A stretch of 64,000 bases of DNA from Nepenthes gracilis (lineage: Eukaryota > Streptophyta > Magnoliopsida > Caryophyllales > Nepenthaceae). The DNA is taken from contig BSYO01000002.1 in NCBI GenBank assembly GCA_033239525.1, positions 16,154,626 through 16,218,625 on the forward strand. Direction: 5' to 3'. Position numbers and translations under genes: made by a program. Positions 41,400 through 53,604 of this stretch are shown here, piece by piece. Each line of letters begins with the position of its first letter. Positions within the stretch are counted from its first letter, which is position 1. The notes under the pieces were generated by a model. The model was given only the letters and a program-made list of their open reading frames with translations. It had not been told where the DNA came from and did no database searches.

Positions 41400-41930
41400 T
41401 AAGGCTTCGTGGTGACTGTTCAGGACCCGGAGGCATCTCTAAACGTTGTGGAAAGTATCCTCTCTATTTGTGGAATTCTAGCTTCTATATTATTTGATTC
41501 GTGGTCTACCTACTCCATCATTTCTCCACAATTTGCATGTGTATTGTATTTGCCTCATGTGTTTTGGATTATGCATTGTCTATGTCGACCCCAACTAGAT
41601 CCTCTATGATTGTTGATGTTGTGTATCCTAGATGTATGTTGAGGTTAATGGGAAATGTTTAATTACGGATTTGGTGTTGTTGAATATGGGTGATTTTGAT
41701 GTGATTATGGGGATGGACTAGCTGGCTAAGTATCACACCAGTATTGATTGTTTTCTGAAAAGGGTTTGTTTTGATATTTCTAGAACACAACCATTTTTCT
41801 TTCAAGTTAGTAGGAAGAAGGAGGTGCCTACATTAATCTCTACTTTGCATGCCAAAGATTTGATGAAAAGTGGATGTAAAGCTTATCTAGCATATGCCTG
41901 CGCCACTTGGAGTCATAGTGTGCTAGCTAA
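41400..41930 (+). pseudogene. Chromovirus aspartic protease region
   Basis: LFDSWSTYSIISPQFA near 41488-41535 is the retropepsin active site with DSG changed to DSW. Downstream is VIMGMD, a TAG for Trp, then [11 protein letters not shown]. The processing enzyme is inactive. Confidence 0.75.
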
Positions 41931-41931
41931 G

Positions 41932-43290
41932 GATATCCTTGTTGTTTGTGATTTTGAGGTTGTATTTTTGCAGGAATTACCTGGATTATGTCCACACCAA
42001 AAAATTGAGTTTGAGATTGTAGTTATTCCCGAAGTTAGCCCGATTTCTAAAGCCCCTTATCGTATGGCCTCAACGGAATTGAAAGAACTAAAATTGCAAT
42101 TACAGGAACTGTTAGATAAGGGCTTTGTCAAACTGAGTGTATCTCCTAAGGGAGCACTAGTATTGTTTGTGAGGAAGAAAGACGGGTCTTTGAGGTTATG
42201 TGTTGATTATCGTGAGTTGAACAAAATCACGATTAAGAACAAGTATCCCTTGCCACGTATTGATGATTTATTTGATCAATTGTAAGGATCTCGGGTGTTC
42301 TCGAAGATTGATTTGAGGTCTGGTTATTATCAGTTGAGGATTAAGCCAGTGGATGTGGCTAAGACTGCTTTTCGGACACGTTATAGCCATTATGAGTTCC
42401 TTATTATGCCTTTTGACTTTACGAATGCCCCTACTGCATTTATAGATCTAATGAATAGGGAATTTAGGCTATATCCGAATAAATTTGTGGAGTTTATTGA
42501 TGATATCCTAGTATATTCGAAGGATTATGAGGAGCACAAAACTCACTTGTGGATGGTACTTCAAGTGCTTTGCGAGGAAAAATTGTATGCTAAGCTTAGT
42601 AAATGTGAATTCTAGTTAGAAAAAGTGATGTTTCTGGGACATGTAATTTCTAATGGTGGTATTTCTGTGGATCCAACGAAGGTGGAAGCTGTTACAAACA
42701 GGAGTAAGCCAACTTCTGTGACCGAGGTTAGGAGCTTTCCAAGCATGGCAGGCTATTATAGGTGTTTTGTAGAGAATTTCTTGCAAATTGCTATGCCTCT
42801 AACTCAGCTACTGAAAAAGAAGGCCAAGTTTGAATAGACAAAGGAATGTGATCTGAGTTTTCAGGAGTTAAAAGATCACCTGACTACCGGCCCGATATTG
42901 ATCATTTCAGAGGGATCAAGAGGTTTTGAGGTATACTATGACGCCCCTAAGGCGGGTTTGGGTTGTGTACTGATGCAGCATGGAAAAGTTGTAGCTTATG
43001 AGTCGGAAGAAACTACCCGTTTGAGGTTTTAGTAGTTGTATACTAAAAGTGAATGAAAGAAACTACCCGACCCATGATCCGGAAGAAGCGGCTGTGATGT
43101 TTACCTTGAAAATTTTGAGACAGTATTTATATGGTGAAAAGTTCTTCATGTATTCTGATTACAAAAGTTTGACGTATCTGTTTTCATGAAAGAAATTAAA
43201 TATGAGACAAACAAGGTGGCTTGATTTCTCGAATGATTATGACTATGAAATACAGTATAAGCCAAGGAGGGCAAATGTAGTTGCAGATGC
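41932..43290 (+). pseudogene. Chromovirus reverse transcriptase and RNase H, broken
   Basis: RT opens with VCDFEVVF and [14 protein letters not shown]. It continues with [32 protein letters not shown], then a stop (TAA for CAA), [16 protein letters not shown], the catalytic [10 protein letters not shown] (42493 onward; canonical YVDD/FIDD) and VMFLGHVISNGGI. A TAG replaces Trp at about 42614 and again at about 42836. RNase H is recognisable from VYYDAPKAGLGCVLMQ (42930) to WLDFSNDYDYEIQY and ANVVADAFSRR (43220-43290), with frameshifts at 43020-43190. The enzyme would make element cDNA; it is dead here. Confidence 0.85.
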
Positions 43291-43554
43291 ATTTAGTCGT
43301 CGATCAGGGTATGTGGCTATGTTGCAAATCAAGCAGATTGAAATGTTGGATTCTCTGAAGCAGTGTGATATCCAACTTTATGCTCGGGCTGATAGGATGC
43401 TCCTATCTTATCTTCAAAACCAACCGGAGGTAATTAATGAGGTAAAGGAGAAATAAGCTAATGATCCGTTCCATGTGGATATTGTGAGTGATCTGAATAA
43501 GGATTCTTGAGCTGATTTTGATGTTCGAACTAATCAGGTATTGAGTTTCAGAGA

Positions 43555-44151
43555 CCGATTATGTATACTAGATGATAGGAAACTAAAGGAAAAGATTTTG
43601 AAAGAGGCTCATCGGTCTCGGTATACCATCCACCCTGGGATGAATTAAACGTATCAGGATCTGAAGAAAACTTTCTGGTGGGGGAATATAAAGGGAGATA
43701 TTATAGATTATGTGGAGAAATGCCTTGTATGTTGACAACTGAAAGCTGAAAGAAGGAAGCCTTCTGGGTTATTACAGCCAATGCCTATTCCGAGCTGGAA
43801 ATGGGAAGATATTACTATGGATTTTGTATCGGGTTTGCCGAGGGCCCCTAAGAATCATGACCCCATTTGGGTTATAGTTGATCGGTTGACAAAATTAGCC
43901 GATTTCTTGGCAATAAGGAAGGACATATTCCGTGATAGACTGGCCCAATTATATGTAAATGAGATTATGAGGCTCCATGGAGTTCCTGCCACTATTGTGT
44001 CTGATAGAGATCCCTATTTTGTCTAAAGGTTTTGGGAGAGTTTGCATACGGAGCTAGGAATGGAGTTGAAGTTAAGTACTACATATCACCCCCAGACTGA
44101 TGGCCAACCAGAATGGAGCTTTCAGATTCTTGAGGATATGTTGAAGGCCTC
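43555..44151 (+). pseudogene. Chromovirus integrase, N-terminal part, interrupted by a LINE
   Basis: The zinc-binding region is degenerate (EAHRSRYTIHPG, YQDLKKTFWW, KCLVC). The catalytic core shows Asp in ITMDFVSGLP (about 43815), Asp in VSDRDPY (about 44003) and the third acidic residue in YHPQTDGQPEWSFQILEDML (about 44113). The coding sequence is cut after MLKAS at 44151 by a LINE with a 14-bp TSD, and continues at 55999. Confidence 0.85.
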
Positions 44152-44260
44152 GGACATTAGGTTTCTCGTAGAGAGAGAAGCTCCGTCTTCTCCCTTCCCT
44201 TCTTTTCAAAGTCGTCGGCCCGATCCTGTCCCACCTCCCCAGTCCCCTTGCCGGCGCCTC

Positions 44261-46549
44261 ATGGCACCAAACCACCATTCCCCTTCCTACTATCCTTCAA
44301 AGTCTCCTCTCACCCACCTCAAATCCACACCATCCGTCAGTTTCCTTCCTTACATTTCTCGTCCCCCATCTCCCCGAAAACCTATTATTCTCTCTCTCTC
44401 CCGCCCTTCAGCCCCTTGGTGCCCTTCCCCGGCGGCCTCATTTTCTCCCCCCAAGTGCACCCACCCTATCCGAAAGCGACTACCCTCCCATTCTTGCTTC
44501 TCGGTGGGGGTTATAAAAGCGCGGGGCTCCCATTTCCTCAGGCGCACTTCCTTCCCTAGGCCCGGGCAATATCTTTGCCTCTCCCCCCATTTCGCTCGGC
44601 TATTTTCAAATCATTGATTGGGTCGAGTGTGTCTCCTCCTTCCACCCCTCTTCCTGCTAGTCCTCGAGGTTTGTCTGGGGTTAATTTTGTTGCGCTGGGG
44701 TCCTCCGATTGACTCACCCAAAAAATTCTGTCTGATTCGTCTCAAACAGCCGATGCATCTGTGGGCGTTCTAACGTACTCGATTCAACTAAATGAGGTTT
44801 TGGGTAGTATTGGCACAAATTGCTGCCTTATCGGGCTTGTTTCCAACCCTGACGATCCCCACTCTGGAAAGCTGGGCACCTCGGCCAATCTGGCTCCTAC
44901 AATATCCTCTGTGCCATTGGCCTACCCACTTTTATCTAGTCAGAATATGCAGATTGATTCTGCTACTCTGTCTGGCTCGACCATCACTTTTGTTAACAAG
45001 ACAGTATCCATTTTGGGTGACAACGGTCCTATTCTCTCAATTGATCCCCTAGCCTGCCCTCAAAAATCTAGCCGGGTGGAGCAATATCATATCTCTTCTC
45101 AGAGGGCTGCAGATGTTGCTTCCGTAGCGCCCTGAATCCGGCCCCTCTCTTGGTCCTGCTGAATGCGTTCTTGGCATTATCTGGTCCTCTGTGGTGAAAC
45201 AGAACTCTCATGGAGGTAAGTCTTTCCTAAAATTATTTCCTCCCAATGTAACTGTTCGGGAGAATATTATTCTGTCGCCCCCATTGGAAGTTATCCAACA
45301 GGGGGAGGATATGTGCGGGGCTACCTTGGTTGGATAGTTTGTTGGAAATCCCATACACTTTAATGCAGTCAATAATATTACCCGAAAAATATGGGCTCAT
45401 TTTGAGCTTCAACATGTGGCAAGAAATAAGATGGGTTTTTTTCTTTTTTTTGTTTTTCCTCCATTAAAATGAGATGGGTCTATTGCAAGACACCCTTTTT
45501 ATCTTAAGAAACGGAAACCTGGTATGGTTCTGTCAAAGGAGGATCACAAATCTTTCCCCACTTAGATCACAATGTCCGACATCCCAGTCGAATGTTGGAC
45601 CCCTCTTGGGTTGAGCTGGATCACAAGCGCTGTGGGAAAGCCCATACAATTAGACCCTGTCACAGAGAGACTTGAATCAATGGGCTATGCTAGGGTATGT
45701 GTTGATTTTGGGGCTGATGCCCACTTGCCCGATTCTGTGAAAATTCAGTCTGGTTGCTCCAATGAGCAAGCGGAATGTCAATTCATTGAGATCAAATTTG
45801 ATAACCAACGAAAGCCTACCCGGCGTGCTCCCCCCGGAAAGATAGGGGTGGCTGCACTCCCAACCAAATCGTCATGGAGGTATAAGGCTGTGGGCAAATC
45901 TCGAGTGAGCCCCCCTCTCTCCTGCTAAGCATTCGACCTGTCAAAAGGTCCGTGCTAAAGCTTCCTTCCACACAGAAGGTACTGATCCTAAGCCTATTTC
46001 TACCTCCAACTCCTTTAGCGTCCTTCAGGAACCCTTACTAGATGACCCAGCTGAGATTGTTGAGCATGATCCAAATCAACAGCAGGATGAAGGCATCCTT
46101 GTTTCTCCCCTCTGTCAAAATGATGCTACCTATTCCTCAAAGAGTGATGTATGCATTGGCCCAGAGCGTGGCCATGAAGAACACAATAGCTAAGATGCGA
46201 AAAGAAGCTGAGTATGGTCGGGTATTCCAAGTGTCTCCCTGGATCTGATCTCCAACTTCCATGTTCTAACTCCATATGTCCTCGGGATGAGGACCCTTCT
46301 CAGGTCCTTCCCAGCGCTGTTTTGAATGGAGTCATATGCACGTTGTCTAATGAAAAAATGCCCACCCTCACCTCCGGCCCTGCGGTTAATACCCGTCCAA
46401 ATCCTCTCACGGTTTCCCCACTCACTTCTGGTCCGTTAGGATCTAATCCTAGTATTGACAAAATTGTCAGAATTAGGGGACGAAATTCCTTTAGAAACCC
46501 CAAAAAATCCCAGGGGCCTAAAAAATCTTCCCCCATCCCGCCCCCACCA
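44261..46549 (+). pseudogene. LINE ORF1 (DUF4283-type), heavily broken
   Basis: The ATG at 44261 lies in ccggcgcctcATGG. The Pro/Ser-rich leader is open to 44617, then the frame is broken. Later segments are LKLFPP, ILSPPLEVIQQGEDM, CGATLVG and then a stop, NNITRKIWAHFELQHVA, KMGFFLFF, FYLKKRKPGMVLSKEDH, and MSDIPVECWTPLGLSWITSAVGKP (45572 on). After DNQRKPTR comes RAPPGKIG rather than a CCHC knuckle. The C-terminal basic block (FRNPKKSQGPKKSSP) runs in frame straight into ORF2 at 46550. There are several stops and frameshifts, so it is non-functional. Confidence 0.75.
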
Positions 46550-49500
46550 ATGATTAACATCGCCTGTTGGAAAGAGAGGGGACTAAATGGGATAGTTAAA
46601 GCCCATGAAGTCAGTAACCTCATCCGCTCCCACGGCTGCTGTATTGTTAGGCTGGTTGAAACTAAGGTAGCAGAGAGGAACTCTACTTCCATCTCTGCTA
46701 GAATTAGACCTCAATGGCAATGGTCCATGAATTACTCAGACTCTTCCCTTGTTCGGATTTAGGTTTGCTGGGACCCCCTTAGGGTGGCGATGAAAATTCT
46801 CTCAATGGAGGACAAGGTTATTCACACCAAAGTCCTGGTACTCAAGGATAATTTCCGTTGCTTCCTGTCCTTTATTTATGGTGCTAACTCGGAAAGCCTG
46901 CGTAGGCTCTTTTGGGAGAGCCTCAGGAAGAATTCCAGTCTCTCTAGTGATCTCCCCTGGGCTGCGCTTGCTGATTTCAATGCTATCAGATTGCCGTCCG
47001 AGGCTCTTGGAGGTATCTGGCACTACAAAAGTTCTTTAGACCGTGACAAATGCCTCAGGGATTGTGATCTTGAAGATGTCTGCCATGAAAGTCTGCACTA
47101 CACCTAGAATGACAGCCGATATCCCTTAATCTGCATCTTTAGAAAGTTAGATAGAGTTGTCGCAAATGAGTAGTGGCTCGACCATTTCCCCCCTGCTAGA
47201 CTTTCAGATCACTCCCCCTACATTCTTCTTCCTTCTGATAGATCGATAAGAAAGAATGGGATGTTTCAGTTTAATAATTTTCTTGCTAAATCCCCCAAGT
47301 TTCACCTTATGGTAAAGGATGCTTGGACTGAAGAGATCACTGGCACCCCCATGTTTCAGCTGGTGTCCAAACTCAAAAAGGTGAAGCATGCTCTCAAAAC
47401 CCTTAATGCTCAAGAAGGTGATGTTCATGAGGATGTTATGCGAACCCGGCTAACCTTAGAGGATATCCAAGCTAAGATTCCTTCACCTCTAGGGAGCTGT
47501 CATGATGAACGTTGTTACAGGGCAGCATACTACTCTGCTACGGCTAAGGAGGCTGACCTTATTCAGCAAAAAGCTAAGATAAAGTGGCTCAAAGAGGGAG
47601 ACCAGTGCACCAAATTTTTCTTTAAGACTGTTAACAGAAATAATAACAGGTACAGGATTTTCTCCCTCCTCGACGAGTCTGGTAAACCCACTGTTGGGGT
47701 TGAGGGTGTTCACAAATTGGTAGTTGATCATTTCAGGAGGGCTCTAGGCACTGGTTGATCCCATGGATCGGCGGACGCCACTCGCCTCCGCCCTTTCATC
47801 CTTCATAATGTTCTGGACTCCCTGTTACTGGGCCGATTTGTGAGGAGGAAATCAAAGAGGCGATCTTCTCCATTGGTGACTACAGAGCCCCAGGCCCTGA
47901 TGGTTTCTCCTCAAAGTTCTTTAAGGAGTCCTGGTAGATCATTGGTCAGTCTGTCTGTGAAGCTATTCATGATTTTTTCAAACATGGAAAGCTCCTCAAA
48001 CAACTGAACACTACTATTATTAGTCTTATTCCAATGGTACAATCCCCCCACATGGTTTCTGACTCTTGCCTCATATCCTAATGTAATGTCATCTATAAAG
48101 CGATTTCAAAGATCATTGCAAACCAGATTAAGATGACATTACCCTATCTTGTCGACAAACGATAAACGGCTTTTGTTGCTAGGCGGCAAATTAGTGACAA
48201 TATCATTTTGGCCCAGGAGCTTCTTCATAAATACCACGTTAGTCACGATCCCCCCAAATGTACTATGAAGATTGACCTTATGAATGCATATGACTCCATC
48301 CATTGGGATTTCATCATCAATATGTTGACACTAATGAAATTCCTTCCTCAAATTGTTGAATGGATCAGTCAGTGTATTACCACTCCCTCTTTCTCCATCA
48401 ATATTAATGGGGAAGCAATCGGTTTTTTCAAGGGAGGCAAAGGCCTTCGACAAGGTGATCCCATATCTCCATACTTATTTGTACTTGTTATGGAGGTTCT
48501 GAATGGTATTATTGAAGTGAAGGCAAGGCATGATGACAATTTTAAATTTCATTCAAAATGTAATTAGACTCAGACTGTTATGCTTGCCTTTGCAGATGAC
48601 CTTCTTCTCTTCTCTCGTGCCGATGTCAATTCTATCCGGATCCTTAAGGAATGCCTTGATGAGTTCCAGTTGATATCCGGCCTCTCTGCAAACACGAATA
48701 AGAGTGAAGTGTTCATCTGCTCAAAAGACAATTCCCTCCACAAGGAAATTGCTGGTATCATGGGCTTCAGAGCGGGCAAACTCCCCATTAGGTACTTGGG
48801 AGTCCCACTGATCACCACCAAACTCTCATTACTGGACTGCAAATCTCTTAATGATAGAATTACCCGTTGGATCACGTCCTGGAAGAATAGGTGGCTTTCG
48901 TTTGGTGGGCGTCTGCAACTTGTCTCCTCTATCCTTTCGTCCATCCACCTCTATTGGGCCTGAATCTTCATTCTGCCCCAGTCTGTTCTCAAAGCAATTG
49001 AATGCCACATTCGGTGCTTTCTTTGGAATGGATCTACTGAAGGAAAGGTAAATGCTAAGGTTGCGTGGGATGACATATGCTACCCAAAGAGCAAAGGTGG
49101 GCTGGGTCTTAAAAACTTGCAGGCTCAGAATAAAGGTCTCATTTGTAAGCTGTTATGGCGAATCATCTCTAAAGATTCGGAGTCGGCCTGGTCTTCCTGG
49201 ATCCACAAAAACAGAATCAGGGATCGATGTATTTTGGACGTTAAAAGTCCCGGATCAGCCCCTTGGAGCTGGAGGAAAATTATGAAGCTCCGCCCCTTTA
49301 TGCGCATTCACTCCACTAAGTCCTTTGGTGATGGCTCTAATACTTTCCTCTAGCATGATAATTGGCACCCTCTGGGCCCGCTGGGTGAAGTAAGTACTTA
49401 CCATACCTGCTTGGTCTCGGGTCTGCCTTGGGATGCAAAGGTCACCGACATCATTAGGGATGACCATTGGTCTTGGCCTAATCCTTATGATCTGGAAGTT

Positions 49501-50142
49501 TCTCGACTTGTGGAGAATATGCCTCTCTATTCTCCTAACACCAGTCAAAAAGATTCTATGCGATGGGATGGAAATGCAAATGGCAATTTTTCAACTCGAT
49601 TCGCCTATTTTCTTATCCAACCACCCAAACCAAAATTGAGCTGGGCCACCTTAGTGTGGGGCCCTCCCCATATCCCTGCACATGCCTTTACTCTTTGGCT
49701 GGCCATTAGAGGGAGACTCAGTACCCTCGACCGCCTTCATGGTGTTCCCAACCTATCCTCTAAGTGCACTCTCTACAACACGGGAGACGAAGATCATGAG
49801 CATCTGTTCTTCTCCTGCCCCTTTTCTAAATCCTTATGGAATAAGATTCAAAGATGAGCGGGACTTCATTGGCCTTACCCAGAGTGGTCCTATAACATCT
49901 GTTGAGCCGCCCAAAAATGGAAAGGGAAAAGTTTTTTGGCCCTTTCAAAACATCTCTCTCTAGCGGCCACAGTCTACTTCATTTGGAAGGAACGTAACAG
50001 CCACATTTTTCAAAAATCCTCCCCACAAGACATCTCCCATACCTTTTCCCTGATAATCAATGTCATTCGGAATAAATTGAAAACCTCCATGGAAGTTGAC
50101 AGATGTGTATCTTGGTCACACCTGCTTCGATGGAACCTATGA
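46550..50142 (+). pseudogene. LINE ORF2 (endonuclease, RT, zf-RVT), multiple frame breaks
   Basis: Endonuclease motifs: NIACWKERGLNG, RLVETKV, ALADFNAIRLP, IFRKLDRVVAN and ARLSDHSPY. Connecting region: WLKEGDQCTKFFFKTVN. RT: DLMNAYDSIHWDFI, GLRQGDPISPYLFVL, FADD at 48589-48600, GLSANTNKSEVF and LPIRYLGVPL. The thumb is GLGLKNLQAQNKGL. The zf-RVT cluster (CTLYNTGDEDHEHLFFSC) is near 49765-49820, and the end is TVYFIWKERNSHIFQK...VSWSHLLRWNL. Internal stops and shifts occur at about 46760, 47105, 47757, 47800-48200, 48566, 48963 and 49855. It retains more of the C-terminus than the copy at 16268-18933. Confidence 0.85.
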
Positions 50143-50441
50143 AAAAAAAAACTCCGTTTACTTCACTTTGGTGCTCGGTGTTTTGCAAAAAAAAAAATCA
50201 TTCCTTTTTATTCAGTTTGGTTCTTGGTCCCCCTCTTGGCTACTAACCTACAGGGATTGTACCAAATCTTTTTGCAAACCTCTTTTGTTGCTTTTAGATG
50301 CTTAGCCAGTCTGCATCTGTATCGAGGTTTGGAAACATGCTTGTTGGTTGTTTGGGATGGTGGGCTCTCTATTTAATTTACTGAAAATTTTCCAATTTTG
50401 GAGGGAATATGATGAAAAATAGGATAATGGAACAACATTGG
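50143..50441 (+). other. LINE 3' UTR, proximal part
   Basis: Non-coding, with A-runs at about 50142 and 50188. It ends in ggataatggaacaacattgg (50422-50441), which resembles ggtaatggatcaatgttgg at 54579-54597. The pair is taken as the diverged TSD of the second LINE. Confidence 0.5.
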
Positions 50442-51484
50442 GAATTAAAATAAGTGGTTTTTGGTGGTTTGGCACTTCCCTTGGGAATTATCCAGGGTTG
50501 GTGGTTTGGCACTTCCCTTTTGGCATTCACACACACACACATTCACCCCCAAAAAAACAAAACCCTGATGGATGGAAACCATCCTAGTTGTTGTATTTCG
50601 TGGTTTTGGCTGGTTTTGATGGCCATCCTTTGGATTAGTTGTTAGGTGGCGTTGCATTTAGGTCCTGCTGCTCCAGTAGTAGTCCTTTGCAGGGCTGTAA
50701 AGCTGCTATCAGATGCTGATGCAGGGTTATGGGGCTCTGACGCAGTCGCCGTTTGGTCCTGGGTTGACGATCCTTCCCCTGGCAGAAAATCCACATTATC
50801 CTAAGTTTTTTTGTCCCCTGGCTATAAAATTCGGTGGAGATGTACTTGGGAGATGGTTTGCTGGTTTGCAGTCCTACTGAGGCTCAATGCTTGCTATCTA
50901 TGATGTAGTATGCCCTAGCTATTTTTTATTATCCCGGCTGAAGCTGCTTTTAGGTGGCCTTATGCTGGTATTCTGTTGGAAAAATGTATGCTGAGGTGTG
51001 ATGCTATTACCTGGGAATGGCTACTGGCTGCTTCTGAGGGTTAAGAGCTTCGGAGGCTACTGTCATTAAGTTGCTGAAACATAACATAAAATTGTTGCTC
51101 CCCTCCTTTATGTCTATTTAATTGGCTGTTGGCCACTCTTGCCATAAGTGAGGATGTGTTGCTCATGTATGCCAGCTACGGCTAGCTGCTTTTGGAAGTG
51201 GAGTGCTGTGATGGCGTGTAACTACCGCCTGGGTTTACTGATGAAGGGCTCAAATACCCGTTCCAGAAGCCTATGCTCTTCTTCCGAAGCTGATGTTTGA
51301 GAGTGTCTGGGTGTATAATGCTGATGTCTCTTTCTTTGCTAAATAGTGATTTGTGATGTATGGGTTGGTTATCTGCTCGTGTCTTCCAATCTACTTTGCT
51401 CTGCTGAAGATGTTGTTCGTGATGCTGGAGGGGATACAGATTTAATGCACCGGCAGTGCCAAATGCTGTTGACTTTGGCACCAT

Positions 51485-51535
51485 AACTTGCATCTTTTTT
51501 TTTTTACTTACCAAAAAAAAAAAAAACTTGCATCT
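51485..51535 (+). mobile_element. 29-bp micro-insertion of a LINE terminus with 11-bp TSD
   Basis: The direct repeats aacttgcatct (51485-51495 and 51525-51535) flank 29 bp made of a T-run, acttacc and an A-run. That is the LINE 3' end with essentially no body. Confidence 0.8.
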
Positions 51536-51677
51536 ACTGGTTCTGCTGGTTCTAGCGTGGTCAACACTCCAGCTCGATCATAAGTGATGGCTGGTTGTGC
51601 TGATGTGGTCATGTTTATGTGGACAAGCGCCTTAAAGTCTCCCGATGTGTGGTTGTGCTGAGTGATTCCTTTTGGGC

Positions 51678-52351
51678 CCATAATTGCAAATGTGGACACT
51701 ATCTCTGATCTCCCCGTGTTGGTTGAAGATACTCAGAATGTGGCTGACCATGCTGGTCGGTCATTTGGAGTAGCTAATTCTGTGGTGATTGGCCCAATCC
51801 CTGGGGTCGATGACTCAACTCCGGAGTCCATTGCGCGGATCACTCGCAAATACTCTTTGGCTGAAGTTGAAGCTGTTTCCTTGATCAAGGCTTCATCTGA
51901 ATTTCCTGTGGACAGCTTGTGCTCCTTGCCTGGCTGCCCGGTTGAGGGCTATGTGGATTCAATGACTGGGGCAGTGATGCCACGTATCTTGGAGCTCGGA
52001 TTGGTCCATACAATGCCCATATCCTCTATCAAACCGGAGCTCTGTGACCTGGGGGCCATTAGCCAGGTTGATGGGCCTCCGGTTAGTGTGAGGTGCTTGT
52101 CTCCTAGGGCTGATGTTTCTCATCCAGCTAATCATGCTAGGTCCTCTGTTACCATGGATGCTGGACGTAGTGTTGGCCCTGCATTGTCATCTGCGAATCC
52201 TGTCGCTGGTGATGAGGAGGTCTATGACGATCGCCAACGTTATATGGATGAGCTTTTTGCTCGGCAGGCTATAAATGGGTGGGAACGAGTGGCTGCTGAA
52301 CGCAAACGACGTAAATCTGCCTCCAAGAAGGCGCGGCGTCCTCATTCCTGA
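51678..52351 (+). pseudogene. LINE ORF1 C-terminal part (truncated 5'), ORF1-only element
   Basis: An open frame of about 224 codons, truncated at its 5' end by the insertion, so it has no native start and lacks the DUF4283 domain. It is an acidic, Ser/Pro-rich linker (for example IPGVDDSTPESIARITRKY, LPVLVEDTQNVAD) ending in YMDELFARQAINGWERV, AERKRRKSASKKARRPHS and a stop. The tail matches the remnant at 13197-13300 and resembles the tail of the intact ORF1 at 14288-16147. It probably has no function by itself. Confidence 0.75.
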
Positions 52352-53604
52352 AAATTGCTATAGCAGGTGTAGTACCTGGTTTTTTTGGGGTGTGCTTGAT
52401 GGTGGGATGCTGCTGTCCGGCTTATGTTTCCTGGGGTTGTGGCTCTGCAATTGGGAGTGTGTTGTGGGATGTGCATGTTTCTAAAGTTGCTGAAAAGCCC
52501 TTCCCTCTTGCGATTGATACTCTAAAGTGGTTGTGATTCATTCTCAATCTCTGGCGTCCTGTGTCGGATGGATTTTGATGATTATACATGGAATCCTTCC
52601 TGTTGCTGCTGAAGGAAGCTGCTACCTTACTGCGGCGACCCCTTGCTGTCCACGCTGATCTGCTGCTGGGTCCCAGTGTTTGATTCTCTTGCTTGCTGGT
52701 CTTCCTCTGCAACTATTCGAAGATGAAAGCTTGATGCTTTATATGAAAGCTTGATGGATTTTGTTATTGCTAAGCTGAGTTGGTAGCTTCTGGTGCATGC
52801 TGTAGATATTCCATGCTGAGGGGATCTGATAGATGCTGCTGGATGTGGATATCCATTGCTGATGAAGCCAGCTGCTGGCTCGATGTCCCGTGTTGCCCCG
52901 TGGTGCTTCTGTCGTCTGGAGTATAACTGCTGATGCTTCAGCTGATATGAGGCATCGGGTGTGGATTAATGGCAGATGCAACTGATGTTTGCTATTAGGT
53001 TTGAGGAGGCTGACGGATTTGCTGTGGTTTGTTTTTTGAAAGAAGCTGATGATGATGCTGATGCTGATGCCTTCTTTTAATCATGGAGTGTATGGATTCT
53101 GTAAATTTTGCTGCTGTGGATTGCTGTTGCTTCCAGATTTATTGCAGATCGTGTAATGGTGTGGGTACTGCATTTGTGGTGCTGTTAAACATGATGCAGG
53201 TGGGTGTATGCGTCAGAAAGCTGCGTTAATCCCGGTTGAACTGTCTTCTGGCTGGCGGTTGTTGATGTAGATGCTCCAGTCGATGGCGGTGAGTTGCTGG
53301 GTCTGGATGATCCGAAGGGTAGCTGATTGGAGCACTGCAGCAGATGCTATTTTGGGTGCTCAGGGGTGGAAAGCTGTGCATTCCTTCGACTTTGGGATGA
53401 AATTTTCTTTCTATTTTTAGGGATTTAGTAGAATGCTGGTCTCCTTCTGAGGCTCCTTTTGTACTCGTTTTTGTCTTCATTCTTTCAGGGGTATGTCCCA
53501 GCGGTTTATGTTTTGTCCCCAAAATACTTGGAGATAAAACATCGATGTTGTAAATTTTTCTCCCATTAATCCAAATTACTTACTTACCAAAAAAAAAAAA
53601 AAAA
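52352..53604 (+). other. 3' UTR of ORF1-only LINE, no gene
   Basis: T/G-rich sequence with frequent gctgatg and gctgctg tracts (for example 53043-53070). Antisense frames here are not conserved. A weaker terminal hairpin (atgttttgtcccc at 53508-53520 and ggagataaaacat at 53530-53542) precedes the terminus. Confidence 0.7.

Larger units (their letters stand above)
51678..53604 (+). mobile_element. 5'-truncated ORF1-only LINE, 13-14-bp TSD
   Basis: The flanks gattccttttgggc (51664-51677) and gattcctttgggc (53605-53617) differ by one T. The 1.93-kb insert contains the C-terminal part of an ORF1 (to 52351), then 1.25 kb of 3' UTR ending with a hairpin variant and ATTACTTACTTACC(A)n. No ORF2 sequence lies between ORF1 and the tail. 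Confidence 0.85.
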
